Both the position numbers and the translations under genes were made by a program. Below the pieces are notes generated by a model. The model saw nothing but the letters and a program-made list of their open reading frames with translations. It was not told where the DNA came from and searched no databases. Below are positions 22,735 to 35,760 of a stretch of DNA of 64,000 nucleotides, one piece after another. How positions within the stretch are numbered: the stretch's first letter is position 1; the number at the start of each line of letters is the position of its first letter. Origin of the DNA: Eutypa lata (taxonomy: Eukaryota; Ascomycota; Sordariomycetes; Xylariales; Diatrypaceae); the NCBI GenBank assembly GCA_022661535.1, contig JAKULF010000008.1:2294001-2358000 (forward strand), in the 5' to 3' direction.

Positions 22735-25700
22735 GTTGTGAGAAAGTGTAGTATTGCGATGATGAGTCGTACCAAGGTAACAGGTAATGGGTGATGAAGT
22801 TATATCCCAACTTCAGATAACCTGTGGATGTTACAAGACGTATGGTATTAAACCAAGAGGTGAAGTGAATATTCCTGAAAGGAATGAATGCAGAGGGAGG
22901 AGCTGTTGATATTATATTAGCCAACAAGTCGCAGCATATGAGTGGGCAGTGTGTATGTAGTAAGACAAGGTAGTATGTGTATATGCGTGTGTAAGTGGTG
23001 AATGTCAAGCTATGTGTGTCATGTGGTGGGGTCTCTTGTCTGTCTATATGGAGATATGGAGACGACCAAGGCGCAAAGCAATAAGACAATAGCTTAATGA
23101 ATGATAGGGCTAGGCTGAGTTAGAGGATGACTGATCACCTACATAAACAATAAGGAAGACCCTCAGGCGCGGCCACAACAATATTTAATAAGGTTCGTAA
23201 TGAGTGTAGTGACGCGAGTCTTGTTTCGAGGCTGAGCTCGCTGGTCCAAAAGAAGTGCCTGGCCTAGGCTGGAAGGGGTGTATTGTATTGTATGTATGTA
23301 CGTATTCGTACGTCCCTACTTAGTCCCTAAAGGAGGTGGCAGGTGCTAGTGGTTACAGGGGTTTGGGAGTTCCCGCTGTAGGTACTGCAGGGGTGAGGGT
23401 GGCAGGGGTGATCCCTTGTTGCAGGTCGTCAAGTGGTCGGATTTGACCGGCAGGGGTCTCAGTTGCCCAACTTGTTGTATGCGTATGCCGACGGTGGATG
23501 CAATCCTCTTTGCCGGCCTTGCCTCGGTGATCGGAGCTTCCTGTTCACAGGCTGCCTTCCGTCCGCGGAAACAAGTTGACGTCGCTTTTTCTCCACCGCC
23601 ACAGGCGTAGAGCTGTTCAAGAGTACGAGGTGGGAATTTGGTGGCAAGCGATACTGGATCTGTCCAAATGCCGCGTACTCACGGTGAGGCTTGAAGTTTA
23701 TTGTGGAAAGTGGATTCTCAGATGCTTTTAAGGGATTTAGTATGTTAAAAAGAGAATCCCAACAACGGTCGCTGTCAAACGGATGCCAGAGGATTGGTTC
23801 CTAAGAACGGGCGGTAAGTGAAACTTCTGGTTCGCGCTTGTGATCGTCGCCTGTATTAAGTAATCAGAAGACAAAAGTGGTTCCGAACCGGCGAAACGCT
23901 TTAGTCTGTTGCTTAAGCAAAATGTAGAAAGACAAAAGTTGTAAAAAAAGACTGTAAAGAGGTAATTGAATTGCCTCAAAGTTCTGTTGAAGCCCTGGAT
24001 GGGACGTAGAGTTTGCCGGCAGTCTATGCCAGAGGACTAAACGATGTGGCTGAGTATCGCAGAAAGCTGACGAAGCTTTTCTTTGACTTTGGCACTGCGG
24101 ACGATATGGGTGGAACCACCAAGCAAGTGCACTCACTATAAAATGAATGAATGTTTTTGTTGTTTGAAAATGAAAGTTGGAAATGGGGGTTTAAATGGCA
24201 ATGGTCCAGGTGTAAGTAATGATTGCGCAGATGGCCTTGGGAGTGGATAGCAGGCTTGATATTCGAACCTTGTAACGCTGAATAAGTCGTTGATTGGGTT
24301 AGAGTGATTTGCTGTCGAGAGTTGCGTGTGACTGATGGAGAGTCTGATGTGTGTTCTCACTACCAGCTGAGTGTAACACCACCTGATATATAAATCAAAT
24401 GAATGAACAGTTTGTATACCCCGGGTCCGTTGGGAACAGGGAAATAAACGAATGCAAGGATATGCGGTGGGAATTAGTTGTCGATTATTTGGTGCTGCGG
24501 GATAGACTAGCCAGAGTCTTATCGATCGTGAAATCGTACTATTCGTGGGGTAAAGGATATAGTGTCGGTGTGGCGAGCAAAATAATTAGACAAGAGACTC
24601 CGCTACTCCTCTAGACTATTCTTCACTTTGCTGCAATGAATCCCTTGTAATACTAGAAGCTCATTCCAGATGGATCTTGAATCTTTTTTAATAGTTGATA
24701 ACTAGTTATGGAAGGGGAAGAACAAAAAGGGATCGTGGAAAGGGAGCATCATATATCTATCAATCTTTCTCGATGGGTCTCTCTCTAAGAGCCGCCTAAG
24801 ACAATTGGACACTGAGAATAGACCAAATTCGATGTTGTTCAGAGACCGCTCAATCCCTACACCCCCAGACATACTTACGCCCCCCAGAGAGATGGAGTCG
24901 CGGCGATCTGAATGGCTGAGAATTTGCAGTTTACCCAAGCCGCCTGCTACCCGCCGCATAATGCCTTTGATGAAAGGTTTGTATATAGCATACAGACTGG
25001 AGTCTCGACAACCATTTACTGGATGTGAGTGGTTCAGAGGCGTCAAGACTTGAAACAAGCGAATAATAAGTGGGGGAGGGGTTGGGGGTTAAGCCCATAA
25101 TAGAAAGTCGGGCGCTGGTCTAGAGGGGTCATTTAGCGGTCGTGAACTGACTTGGCGGCATTCACATAGGAGGTTAGTTGCAGCCAGCACATCCACACTC
25201 CCTATCCAATCAACAACTGACAACAACAATAATAACCACAAACCTCAACCTCCTACAAAAATTAGGTCGCCGATAATGGCACCATGTGGATGAGAACTTC
25301 GCATCTAGAAACAACCACGCCTCTCGATCGTGAGTCAAGAGTTGCTTGTCTGATGTTTGAGCCCTACAAATCTACTGGCCTCTGTAACTGGAATTCTCAA
25401 CATATTGTGCCATGGTCCTCATTATGCGATACACAACATGGTCGAATGGATCACACAAGTCGGAATTCGAGAGCTAATAGCTATCTTCTTGTATTGTTTC
25501 CTATATCGTATATCTAAATACACCACAAGTTGTGAACACCGCCAGCCCAATGATGCACCGGCAATAGACCCACCACTACAGAATGGCCTTGTTGTCATGA
25601 CACGCAGCACGTAGAAAAAAAGCAATCTATAAGTACATAAGTGCGATGCAGGGGAAATGACAGAGAAGCTCATTTGATTGGATATAGACGGTGCTGGATT

Positions 25701-28700
25701 TTAAGGTGCTCGTAGTAGATAAGAAAAGGGGATACCCAATAGCAAGGTTTCAATATCAAACAGGCGACTCTATGGGCTCAGCTCTTTCTGCCCTATACAT
25801 ATACAGGTAGTCGAAGGCGAGGGCTACACTACCCGAGGGATTGGTTCTTCGGTTTGAAACGAAACGATGAAGGACTGATCATTTACAAGGTACCTACGAA
25901 GTGGCTATAGAGGAATCACAACCAATAACTCGATGATCGATGCACATTGCGGCATCACGCTGGGTATACCCTAAGTAATTTTGCTGGTCAGCATTGACCT
26001 GGCATTCTATCCAACTCAGTAATATCATAGTTATCTAAATCACGGGCTGCACGGGCTTTCACGGCATTCGAGCACAATTGTGACCATCCAAGCCCCTCAC
26101 CCCTCAATGGCGCTCATCTCCCCTCGGGCCGCTCAGACCCCCAAGCCCCTTACCTCGACATCACATTGACGAACAGAAGATCATGACGTTGACGCAGATG
26201 GTAAAGCGCTATGAACATGCAGGGACTGAAAGTCGATATTTTCGAGACCCTCCCCCGCCTACCTAAGTTGGTGCTAAAGGGACACAATGAAACGAAACGG
26301 ACAGGACGAATAGATTGGATAGGCCTGGGTGGTTTTTTGGGATTTCCTAATCGGGAAGGGGAGAGAGACTCTTCTAAGTAAATCCTGGACGACGTTTCAG
26401 GATCCCTCCGAGTCTTGGTGACCTAATCACGCAATCTTCTGATAGTGCATCTTATCGTCCATTAGATTACTACTAATATAGCAGATCTCGTAGATCTAAT
26501 CGATCTCACCTTTAACTGGAATGAGGGCGGTCAGCCCAATAGTTCGGCTGTCCGGCCATTATCCCTAAGATGCTACATTCCAACCACGCCAGGAGAAGGA
26601 AGCTATATTCCCTTTGTTCGACTTTTACCCCTCCTACGAAGAGCCGATGGACTCTTTTTTTTCTGGATACCACATACACGATCAATCCTGCATACACGAT
26701 GGCCACCTCTTCTGCTTTTTTTTTCATCGGTGCCAGCCTGTCAAATGAGCTGGCCTAAGCGTCCGGGAGCCATACCGAGCCAGTCTGACTGTTTCTTTCC
26801 CCCCAAATTGTAACGTCGCGGCGATTTAACCTGCATGCGGAATGTCACGTCGATTGAAGCTCACCGCGCCAGCATCCCCACCATTCAGTAGATTGAAACC
26901 CGGCTTAAGCCCTTACTAGCAACTCAAAGTCGCCGCATAAAAGTGAGGAGAATGAAAAGTTTTGCAAGGCCTTGTCGAATTCCCAACCAAACAGTTTTTT
27001 TTTTGAGCCATGCCAATGAGAGCGAATCTTGAACTACCGCACTTGATTCGTTCACCGCTGCTTTTTGTTGTCAACCTCCCTGCATGATACATGAAGGAAA
27101 GCCGGAAAGGATAGGGTCTCGTTTAAGATGGCAGGATGGCCTTTACCAAATGCGGCATCGCCAATGGGTCGTCGAGGTCCCATAGTCTCTTGGCTGCAGA
27201 GAGTCGTAATTGGTCAGACGACCTTGGAACGAAACATTTTACGTCTAACCTATCACGCTTCTCGAGTCTAGTGACAAAACTCCATCATGGGGAAGCGGCG
27301 ATTTGTGTGTGTGTGTGTGTGTAAGTTCTTGTGGCTGAGGCCTAGTGCCTTGTTTTGGCTTCTGTTTTGCCAGATGGCAAATTGGGCGCGGCCAGATGAG
27401 GCCTCGTGAAGAAAAGAGGTAACTAGAAAATCATTCCAAAATAAGTCTAAACAAGAGCTTCTTTTACGCGATGCATAGAACCGTGTCGGGATGCAACGTC
27501 CTTGTGACATAATCCTGTTTTTCATACATGAGATCATCTCTACCTACATCAAGTTGCATGTTGAAATTTCCGGATTTTGACAGCATGGGGAGTCAGAGAG
27601 CTGCTAGGCAAGCTAGGCATAATAGTGCGAGGACCTCGGCTGCCCCACACCTTCGCAGCCACACCAGAGCTGCTGGATGCACCGGCAGACCGGGATCAAC
27701 GTCATTAATTGCCATATTTGGTAACTTTGGACTGTGGCTTGGACCTGCCCTCTGTCTCGCCCTTCTCCGTATTTCCCGGCTTACGTGCGTCCCGGTGCTG
27801 CTGGAGATTTTTCTTCTTCACGAACGGATGAGATGGAGTGCAACACCATATACTGAAGCTAATGCGACTCTTCTCTACACACGCTTACCCACCCACTGTA
27901 TAAGGCTCTCGACCGACTGCTACGCAGGTTATCCCATCCTTCAGAAGGGAGGGTGCAACGAAGCGTTTTGTGTGGCTGACGAGAATTGTATGTCAGAATA
28001 TGGGGCACATCCCCGAGGCTCTCCGTCCTACCGCCGGTGCCATACTATTCTTAAAACATCCGTTGGTATGTGCTGTCTGACGGGTGTTCAACACCGACGT
28101 CCAAAAGAGGGCCTCCAGTAGAAGACACCGGCTTTTGGAGTCCGCATCTGAGCAGGGCGTTCCGACCAGACGCCGGCTGAATACGCTCCGAAGTCTAAGA
28201 CATGCAGAAAACGAATACACCCACTCCTCACAACCTCATATCATTCATACATTACTCTTACATAACCATTCCTGCGCAGTTCCATAACAGAAATAAAATA
28301 ATCTCCCACAGGCCTCCCAGCGGCATTTCGAGGCTGGGGCGGCTAGTTAATCTCAAACGCCGTAAATAGGGCATAGCTAGAGTTTACCCGTCGAACTGGG
28401 AGCCGCCGGGTTTCAATATCCGCGCGCACGCACATACAAAGATAGATAGGTCAAGCGCCGGCAGAGTCGTAAGGAGCACTGTAATTTCCTGCAAGCACCC
28501 GCCAGCGGGTAAGCTAGGTAGCTCGCGCCAAAACGAACAAGGAGCTAGGACCACGTCTGATCCCCAGCAACCGCCATACATAGGTTGGGGGCGCCAAAGG
28601 GGCAGCTACATACATTAACACCCTAGCAACCCTGGGTAGATTGAGTATGTAACTATGTATGTATCTTAGCGACATCCGTCACACAGTAAGAAGCTTCTTC

Positions 28701-28793
28701 TCAAAATAGCCCCCTACATACAAACGCAGCCGCCGAAGAGTATGTGGGGGGAGCACCAGACATTCTTAATCTCGCTGCCGGTCTTGATCTCGC
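22735..28793. other. gene-poor interval upstream of the cyclin gene
   Basis: About 6 kb without a supported gene. The first 400 bp are pyrimidine-rich on the minus strand and probably hold the cyclin promoter and leader. A (GT)9 run lies at 27305-27322. The largest ORF (27528-28121, plus, 197 codons) has no domain, biased codon use or homologue that I recognise. Confidence 0.45.
27305..27322. repeat. GT dinucleotide microsatellite
   Basis: Nine GT units. Confidence 0.85.
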
Positions 28794-28866
28794 TTGGCTG
28801 GCGCTAGCCGCTTAGTGGGCGCCAGGGAGACGGATTCCGTCCCTCCCTTAGCGGCTGTCTAGCCAA
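28794..28866. repeat. 73-bp GC-rich imperfect palindrome
   Basis: Outer arms TTGGCT / AGCCAA, middle arms AGCCGCTTAG / CTTAGCGGCT, and inner arms GGGAGACGGA / TCCGTCCCTCCC allow one long imperfect hairpin. No gene or known element is attached. Confidence 0.55.
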
Positions 28867-31601
28867 TAATAGGATTGCAAGCGGTTAGCTGGCCTTCCGA
28901 TTCCTATAGAGTACCTAACTACGTATATACTGGATGGAGTCTTGATAATTCTCCGCAGGATTACACCCCCAGCCTTGTCCCGTGCCCTACTTACTACACG
29001 CATACCGCATACACCGCATATCGACACACACACATACCTATGTAGGACATATGTATGTATGTATGGATGGATGGATCCCCCATCCACTCCACCCCAAGAT
29101 GCTGCCGCATCGGCAATTCCGGGGGCCGATGCGGGTGTTCGTTGGCAAGATCCATTCGCGGGACCCATCGACGAACTAGTTTTTTTTTCATGGTTGCTAA
29201 CCTGCTAACTACTAGTAGTAGATTGTTTTGATGCCAAGATCGTGTCCTACCTGAGGGAACGGGCGTCACTTTACATACATAGATGCTCCCCTCCAGAAAC
29301 GTAGCAGCCAGTGTTCAAGAATAGAACCGGCGATTCGATTTGCCGTTCAAAATCAGCCAGCGCCCGGTACTGCAAGTAACAAACCAGTAAGCAGGCATGA
29401 CGCAAGGCATGATATCGAAATAGTTTTATTTTTATTTTTATTTTCTCTTCTCAAGACTACCAGTTGTCTACGGAGAAAGCTTTGTTTCATCGGTGAAGAT
29501 GATGCTCAGGCGTACATACCTAAAAGTTAACGTTAGTTCGCAGGACCACTTCGTACATAGTACACTCACCTACACTTTTAGTTATTACTGGGTCTTTCTT
29601 CGTTGACCTGCTAATTATGTAAGGCTTGCCTTACCGGCACCCTTGGAGGCTGACTTGGGGCCCTTGCATCGGCCCGTGGGGATACCCATAAGGCTTACTA
29701 CTCCTACTACCACCACCACTACCACTGCTACATACGCACATGTCCCAGGTCCAGTTGGGGTTCAGATGATGACAGCAATGCTACTACTACTGCTACTTAA
29801 CACCTATTGTTACTGCCACTGCTACCATCGTCATTCTGCGTATTCTGCGTCGCACGCATGAATTGCAGGAGAGACGATCGCGGGCCTAGCCACCCCCCTT
29901 CCTTCCTAATCCGATTACCGCGGCTCTCTTCACACACACGGGTCTTCGTACTAGAGCGAATCTGAATGCTGCAATATTGGGGTTTTCACTATTAGATGGA
30001 GAAAGCAGTATAGTACGAAGGAATTGCTACCTAGTCACGACGCAAGTAGAGAGCCTCATGGTGGTTCTTCGCCGTAAGAGATAACATACTGTAGATGACT
30101 AGTTAGCCTCTTACTAACTAGTTACATTATTTTAAGCAAAGCTGATGTTGCTTGCCATGCATGTAGGTGGTGAGCAGGCCTCGTCATGGTCCGTGAGGTC
30201 GAGTCAGCCTCTATTCATAGATCCGGAACGAGTGGTCCTAACGGGCCGGTCGTAGTTCGTCGTATCGTTGTCAATAGAGCTTTTGTACAATTGCCTGAAG
30301 CCATATGGAAACATCGTGAGCTTCCGGGAAAGGTATCTATCTACATAAATGTAGAGCTTGTGGGGCCGTGTGAAGTAAGGTAGTAATTTGCAGTGCTTTA
30401 TGAACATCGTAGAGAATAGTAGGTATGCCTTTCTGTGTGGTTGAACTGGTCTGTTTTCTTGAGACGATAGTAAAATGGGTTCTTCACTCGTGCCTACTTA
30501 ATGCAGCAGTAGCTAGTTAGAGTAGGACCTTGAAGCTGTAAGAAAGACTTGCTTTTCTATTTGCATGTAGGTAGTTTTGGAATTCGAGACTTATTGCTTG
30601 GTTGTCTTTCTATGTTTCCCTTGCCTTTCCATGATAACAGTAGCTTAAGAAGATTTGCAGTGTCCAACACGTCATCATCTCGTCAATATAGATACGAGAT
30701 AAACGCAGCTATAGCTTAAGTGTAGGTAGAATGAGAAGACAACGGTTACCTACGTAGATCACCTATTGCTGAGAGCACCAGTGGAACTACAAATGTAGGG
30801 CATAAATATTATATATTTCACATAGCCAAACAAAGTTGAGCTTGAGACAAGCCTCATAGCTCGTGATTAGAGCGGCAATGAGCGTCGCAACTACTGAAAC
30901 GGGGGAGCTTGACAACGATCAGGTTGGATTTTTGGCAAGTTAGAGCGGACTGGACAAGGTGCCCTTCATCGTAAAGACAATTGGAGGACAAATATCACCA
31001 GCCCAATGCCTATTCCTCAATCAAGTGCCTGAGAATATCACAGCAAAACAAATAGCAAGAAAAAGTAGTTACTCTCATCTCAATTACAACCGTATTCGTC
31101 GTCTCTACATCTAGAGCTTGTATCTCACACACAAGGGTGGGAGACGAGAAGCTCTCTTAGTCCAGTGTGCACTTCGCCGACACACTGAACAAGCAGGAAA
31201 GCTCATCCATGCACCGGATTCCAGTATACCTGCCCCCCTGAATTTCTCTTAAAATGCAATGATAGGCCTCCACCAACGCCTTCAACAAGTTAATCAACAC
31301 AAGAGTCCACCATCTAGGACGAAAGAAAGCAGCTACCGCAGTGCAAGAGCTCCCTCCGCTTCTGGTGGACGCAATCCATTTGCCAAATGCCATGGAAGTC
31401 AAAGGATATTGCAATGGCAAGGCATGCGAGTATGAGGTTTGTGGGATCCCCTGATCCCCTCTGATGGCCAGAGCTGTAATAATGAGACAGCTATCCTGAA
31501 AGCCTAAAGAATGATGCTCGATGTAGATAAGCGTTCTTTTCTGCTTTCAGATGGTCGGTTTTAAGATCCTATCCTATCCTGTCATACAGGTGAAAGGCGC
31601 C
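28867..31601. other. gene-poor interval, 3' of CDK1
   Basis: 2.7 kb with TATG/GATG repeats (29050-29076), a TTTTA tract (29423-29444) and a CTA/CCA-rich stretch (29697-29730). No supported gene. Confidence 0.5.
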
Positions 31602-32852
31602 TTAAGCGTAGCCGTTAGTACCGTAGCGGTGCTGCTGAGTGTACGCGAAGTCCTCGAAGTACGGGTGGTTGCAAGCCTGCTTGGCGGAGATTCGGCCAGC
31701 GGGGTCATAGACGAGCAACATCTCCAGAAGCTGAAGACCCATGTCGTCGAGGTTCGAGCACAACACAGCGTCCTCATCTCGCTTCCACTTGGGGAAAGAT
31801 GGCTTGAAGTCGGGGTAGGATGTGACTCCGGGCCACACCTCTTCTGACGGAGTTCCTAGAAGACTAATCATCGAAATTGTTAGCACTAATCCTACATGTG
31901 AAGAGTGTTATGATGATTTGACTAACCGGAAAGTCTTAAAAATCTGATCAATCTCGGAATCACCAGGGAATAGGGGCTTTCGTGTGCACATCTCGGCAAA
32001 AATGCATCCGACGGACCACATGTCAACCCCAGTTGAGTACTGTCTGCCACCCAACAGAATCTCGGGAGCTCGGTACCACAGGGTGACGACTTCGTGGGTG
32101 TAAGTTCGGAGCGGAACACCGAAGGCTCGGGCCAGACCGAAATCGGCCAGCTTGAGGTTTCCATCGCGATCGATAAGGAGGTTCTGGGGCTTCAAGTCTC
32201 GGTGGAGGATCCGGTGGCTGTGGCAGTATCGAATACCGGCGCAGAGTTGGCTCATGAACTTCTTCACCATAGCATCGCCCAGTCCAAGTCGTCCCAAGTC
32301 GGCACTCGCACCTTCGGGCAGCGCCTTTCCACGACCTCCATCGGCCACGGGCAAGGCTTCCATGTACTTCTTAAGGTCGAGATCGAGAAATTCGAAGACT
32401 AGGTACAGCTTGTGGCCATCGGCGTGGACGATGTTGAACAACTTGACGATGTTGGGGTCGCGCATCTCCTTCAGCAGGGAGATCTCACGGATGGCGGTAC
32501 TCGGGACACCCTCATCTTCAGCTTCAAGGCGGATCTTCTTCAGCGCTACTATGCGACCGCCGTTGGAAAGGTCCCGGGCCTTGTAGACGACGCCGTACGT
32601 GCCTAATAGGAAGATAAGATATTTAGCATTGGTAGCCCATCTAGCCTCAGGATTGTAATGACGAATAGGTGTAACATGGGGGCGACCAGTAGGTCTAATG
32701 GCTTGGAGGGGGTTTCATATCATAGAGCAGGTAATTAAGCTAGTTGTGTAAAGCATTGAGACGACGTCGTTTGCGGCTGAAAACAGAAACAGGAATAGGA
32801 AAAGATAGACTGTACCTTCACCAATCTTCTCGAGCTTCTGATAATTCTCCAT
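31602..32852 (-). CDS. cdc2: cyclin-dependent kinase 1 (Cdc2/Cdc28/NimX)
   Basis: Exon 1 32852-32816, intron 32815-32603 (213 nt), exon 2 32602-31927, intron 31926-31864 (63 nt), exon 3 31863-31602, giving 324 aa. The protein begins [20 protein letters not shown] with the inhibitory sites Thr14 and Tyr15; intron 1 splits the codon of Gly13. Seen further: the PSTAIRE helix, a short acidic/Gly insert typical of filamentous ascomycete CDK1 ([18 protein letters not shown]), [10 protein letters not shown] catalytic loop, DFGLARAF, T-loop [16 protein letters not shown], and [18 protein letters not shown] across intron 2. It is the main mitotic kinase, working in nucleus and cytoplasm with B-type cyclins. 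The length matches the family (about 320 aa). Confidence 0.97.
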
Positions 32853-33721
32853 GATTGCAATCGTCAATTCACAATACTGGACGTCAAAAGGAATGGATGC
32901 AGAGACACAGGCGTGCTAAAGAGGACAAGGCCTAACTACGTGTCAGGGTGCAAGACAATGCAAGTGCTGGCTGATCTGCTACGGCTAACCGATAGGTTGG
33001 TTAGTGATGGTGGATGTTGATTTCCGCAGCAGCTCGTGTGTGTATGTGCTACTATGGCGGGGTGGGTTACCAGGGTCCCGGCCAGAGAACACACACTTGT
33101 CGGGCCCAGAAAGAGGGGCAACAAACACTCGAAAAAAGTGAATGAAAAGGGCAATGCAGAAAAATAGAGAAGAAAAAGAAGAACTGCTGGAAGAAGAGAT
33201 GAGGTTAGTCGACGATCAGAGAACGGAAGAGTTCTTTCCAGGACTGTCTTGTCATTCTACAACTCCATTGGATGTTGAATTGAAATTGGTCTCGTTGGTG
33301 AGTGAGAGCTGCAAGTTTCAATGTTACTGGCTAGGTAGTAGAGTTAGTATTGTTTTTGTCGGTCCGGTTGCCTAAAGGAATTTTTGGCTGCTTAGCAAAT
33401 TTCTAGAGGTAGATTGCTATGGTAATTGTTGTTTTTATTAAATAAACACGCTGAACGCGGTTCGGGATTAAAAAGCGCGACTATGGCGGTGGTGGCTGTG
33501 TATTGCAAGTACCTACAGGTGATAATAATATGTACTCGCTATGTAGTATTGTCTTATCTTAACTCCGAAGTTTAGATTTGATATCAGCACATGCATCTAC
33601 CCCATACACGCCACATAAGACATCCAAGCTACATATTCGCTAGCATCTAGTGAATAGCCGTGAAAACTGTGGTAAGGGGATCTCGTGATAAGAATAGGGG
33701 TCACCTATATTGCACATTACA
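32853..33721. promoter_or_regulatory. divergent promoter region of cdc2 and the AlkB homologue
   Basis: 869 bp between two divergent start codons. It is the only space for both 5' leaders and promoters. I could not pick a core element with confidence. Confidence 0.5.
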
Positions 33722-34838
33722 ATGACGATCGATCTCACTACCTTAGATGCTCATGAACAACCATCCGACGAGTTGAGGGGTAAATGGAAGGGATATTCAA
33801 GAACAGATCATACCAAATTCATTAATCATCCGGATATAGATGAGGCCTATGATTCGAAGGACAATGGTTCTTTCAAGCTGGCAGGACACATCCCAAGCGA
33901 TAAGCTAGTTGAGTCTTTCAAACATTTAGAAGGTCCCAACTGGCAACCAGATCAAGAGATCCAGGATGTCCCTATCTATTTTCATCCACTCCTCCCAGGT
34001 ATGTCTAACCCCTTTTCTTACCGCAATATATGGAGACTGGTGTCTAATTGTGTTTCTAGGTCTGCTCATTATGCCTTCAATAATTCCACCAAGCATACAG
34101 AAGGGCTTGCTATCTCGGATGATACACAGAGACCTGAGCAATCCTACCCACAAGACTAACCTGCACCTTCATTACGAGCTCCCGTACAGGAAAGTAGACG
34201 ACATCGAATCCCGCTCGTTCTTTGCATATACTCCCGAGGACGAGCCCAAGTTCATTCCCAAAGACCCAGCCGTCCATAAGCCTCTATCCATCAAGCAAGT
34301 CCTCCAGCGTAAGTTATCCTGGGTCACCCTTGGTGGCCAGTATGATTGGTCCAACCGCCAGTATCCCGATCAGCTACCACCTGAATTCCCCCGCGACATT
34401 TCTGGGTTTCTCCACACCCTCTTCCCGGATACCTTAGCCCAAGCCGCTATTGTCAACTTCTACAGCCCCGGAGACACGATGATGATGCACCGGGACGTGA
34501 GCGAACATACCGACAAGGGCCTCGCTAGCCTCAGCATCGGATGCGAAGCACTATTCATGGTAGCACCTAGCAAGCCTTCCGGCGGCGCTACAGAGGGTGC
34601 AGAAGGAACCACTACAGACACAGAGAAGCCCTATGTTCTCCTACGGCTGAAATCAGGCGACGCTATCTACATGACCAAGGAGTCTCGTTATGCCTGGCAC
34701 GGTGTGCCCAAAGTCCTCAAAGACACGTGTCCGGATTTCCTGGCAGACTGGCCAGCTGAAGATGGCAAATACGAGGAGTGGAAGGGTTGGATGCGCAACA
34801 AGCGGATCAATCTCAACGTTAGACAAGTGAATGATTGA
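33722..34838 (+). CDS. alkB: AlkB-like Fe(II)/2-oxoglutarate dioxygenase (ALKBH1 type)
   Basis: Exon 1 33722-33998, intron 33999-34059 (61 nt, GTATGT donor, CTAG acceptor), exon 2 34060-34838, giving 351 aa. The double-stranded beta-helix residues are present: His236 and Asp238 in MMMHRDVSE, distal His306 in YAWHGVPK, and the 2-oxoglutarate-binding RINLNVR (Arg341, Arg347). VNFYSPGDTM precedes the first metal ligands, as in ALKBH1-like proteins. Family members oxidatively demethylate nucleic acids; ALKBH1-type enzymes have been assigned DNA and tRNA substrates, and the substrate here is open. A frame start four codons upstream (33710) uses TTG, so the ATG at 33722 is preferred. Confidence 0.92.
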
Positions 34839-35454
34839 ATTGAAACGCCTTTAAAGTCAGCATACTATCTATTCTCCTCCGAGCCACCCGTAATGATCGC
34901 TGTACCGTATGCTTCGCTGCTTATATAAAATCTCTCCTGCAAAACCAGTCGCTACCATTGCATCCATGTGCCTGGTTAAAAATATATAATTTTCTTCTCC
35001 ATTGTGGTAACCTCCGGAATCTCCCTGATACTTTTCTTTGGTGGTAATTAAATCGTAGAAACGGCAACATCGAAGTGTGAAGGGATGAGTGTAGCCGGCC
35101 ATCCCTAGGTGAATGTGAGCGTTACAGAAGTCAGTAACCACCAGTTGTACTCTTGACGTACCTACCTGATTAGAGCTCTGCGCAGGAATATCAGCTCTTC
35201 CTTTTCCTGAGAACGCGTTTCGTCTGTACTTTTCCTTGTCTTCCCTGAACCTTTTGTCGTGACAGCGTGCTGACTTTCATCATCCCGTACAGCACCATCG
35301 TTACCCCAGTGATGTAGAGGAGAGTTATGACAAGATACCGACAGCAAGGCTTGTATGTCAATAGGCTGAGCAGAACCAGCTTGGTACGTACGACCTGCAA
35401 GGTACCTATATAGCCTCCCCCAATATGGTGATCCAACTCTTCCGGATGCCACCA
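34839..35454. other. intergenic, possible second exon of a minus-strand gene
   Basis: The minus strand carries open frames (35436-35191 with a hydrophobic stretch YLVITLLYITGVTMVLYG; 35455-35162) that could belong to the small membrane ORF next to it, but no splice solution keeps a long frame. Confidence 0.35.
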
Positions 35455-35760
35455 CTACCGGGACCCTTGGAGATTCCCTGCGCCGGTGCGTTCCATTTCA
35501 CGGGCCACAGATCTGAGTTTGAACCTAGGGGAAGCCAGAAAGGCGAATGCCAGAGCAGCGAGATGCCAGCACGTAATCCAGCGGCTTTCGTCCAAGTGGT
35601 GGTTCTGCGGTTCCGTCTGGCTGATGTCGAGGCTGTCGGTTTGTCCTGGGAGCAAGTGGATGGATGCGATCATGTAGACGCAGACGAAGTGGACGACATA
35701 TTCGATTTTCAGAAGGAGGGGGAGGAGGTAAACGACTTTGAATATAAACTTCATTTTCAT
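35455..35760 (-). CDS. possible small membrane protein (uncertain)
   Basis: 101 codons on the minus strand with C-ending codon preference (FVCVYMIASIHLLPGQTD), which argues for coding on this strand rather than the overlapping plus ORF. There are two hydrophobic segments: residues 5-40 and about 66-82 (CWHLAALAFAFLAS). A donor-like CG|GTAGTG sits at the stop. Splicing to a CAG acceptor at about 35400 would add a short tail (SYVPSWFCSAY), so the 3' end is unsettled. I do not recognise the family. Confidence 0.3.
   Translation of the reverse strand: MKMKFIFKVVYLLPLLLKIEYVVHFVCVYMIASIHLLPGQTDSLDISQTEPQNHHLDESRWITCWHLAALAFAFLASPRFKLRSVAREMERTGAGNLQGSR

Noticed and set aside
22697..23089. 130-codon minus ORF overlapping the start of the cyclin gene
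   Set aside because: No motif or codon bias. It probably reads through the cyclin's leader.
27528..28121. 197-codon plus ORF
   Set aside because: Longest frame in a 9-kb gap, but no domain, no signal peptide, no codon bias and no splice partner.
28848..29269. ORFs containing IHTYIH or HTHTYVGHMYVC
   Set aside because: Created by CATA/GATG simple repeats.
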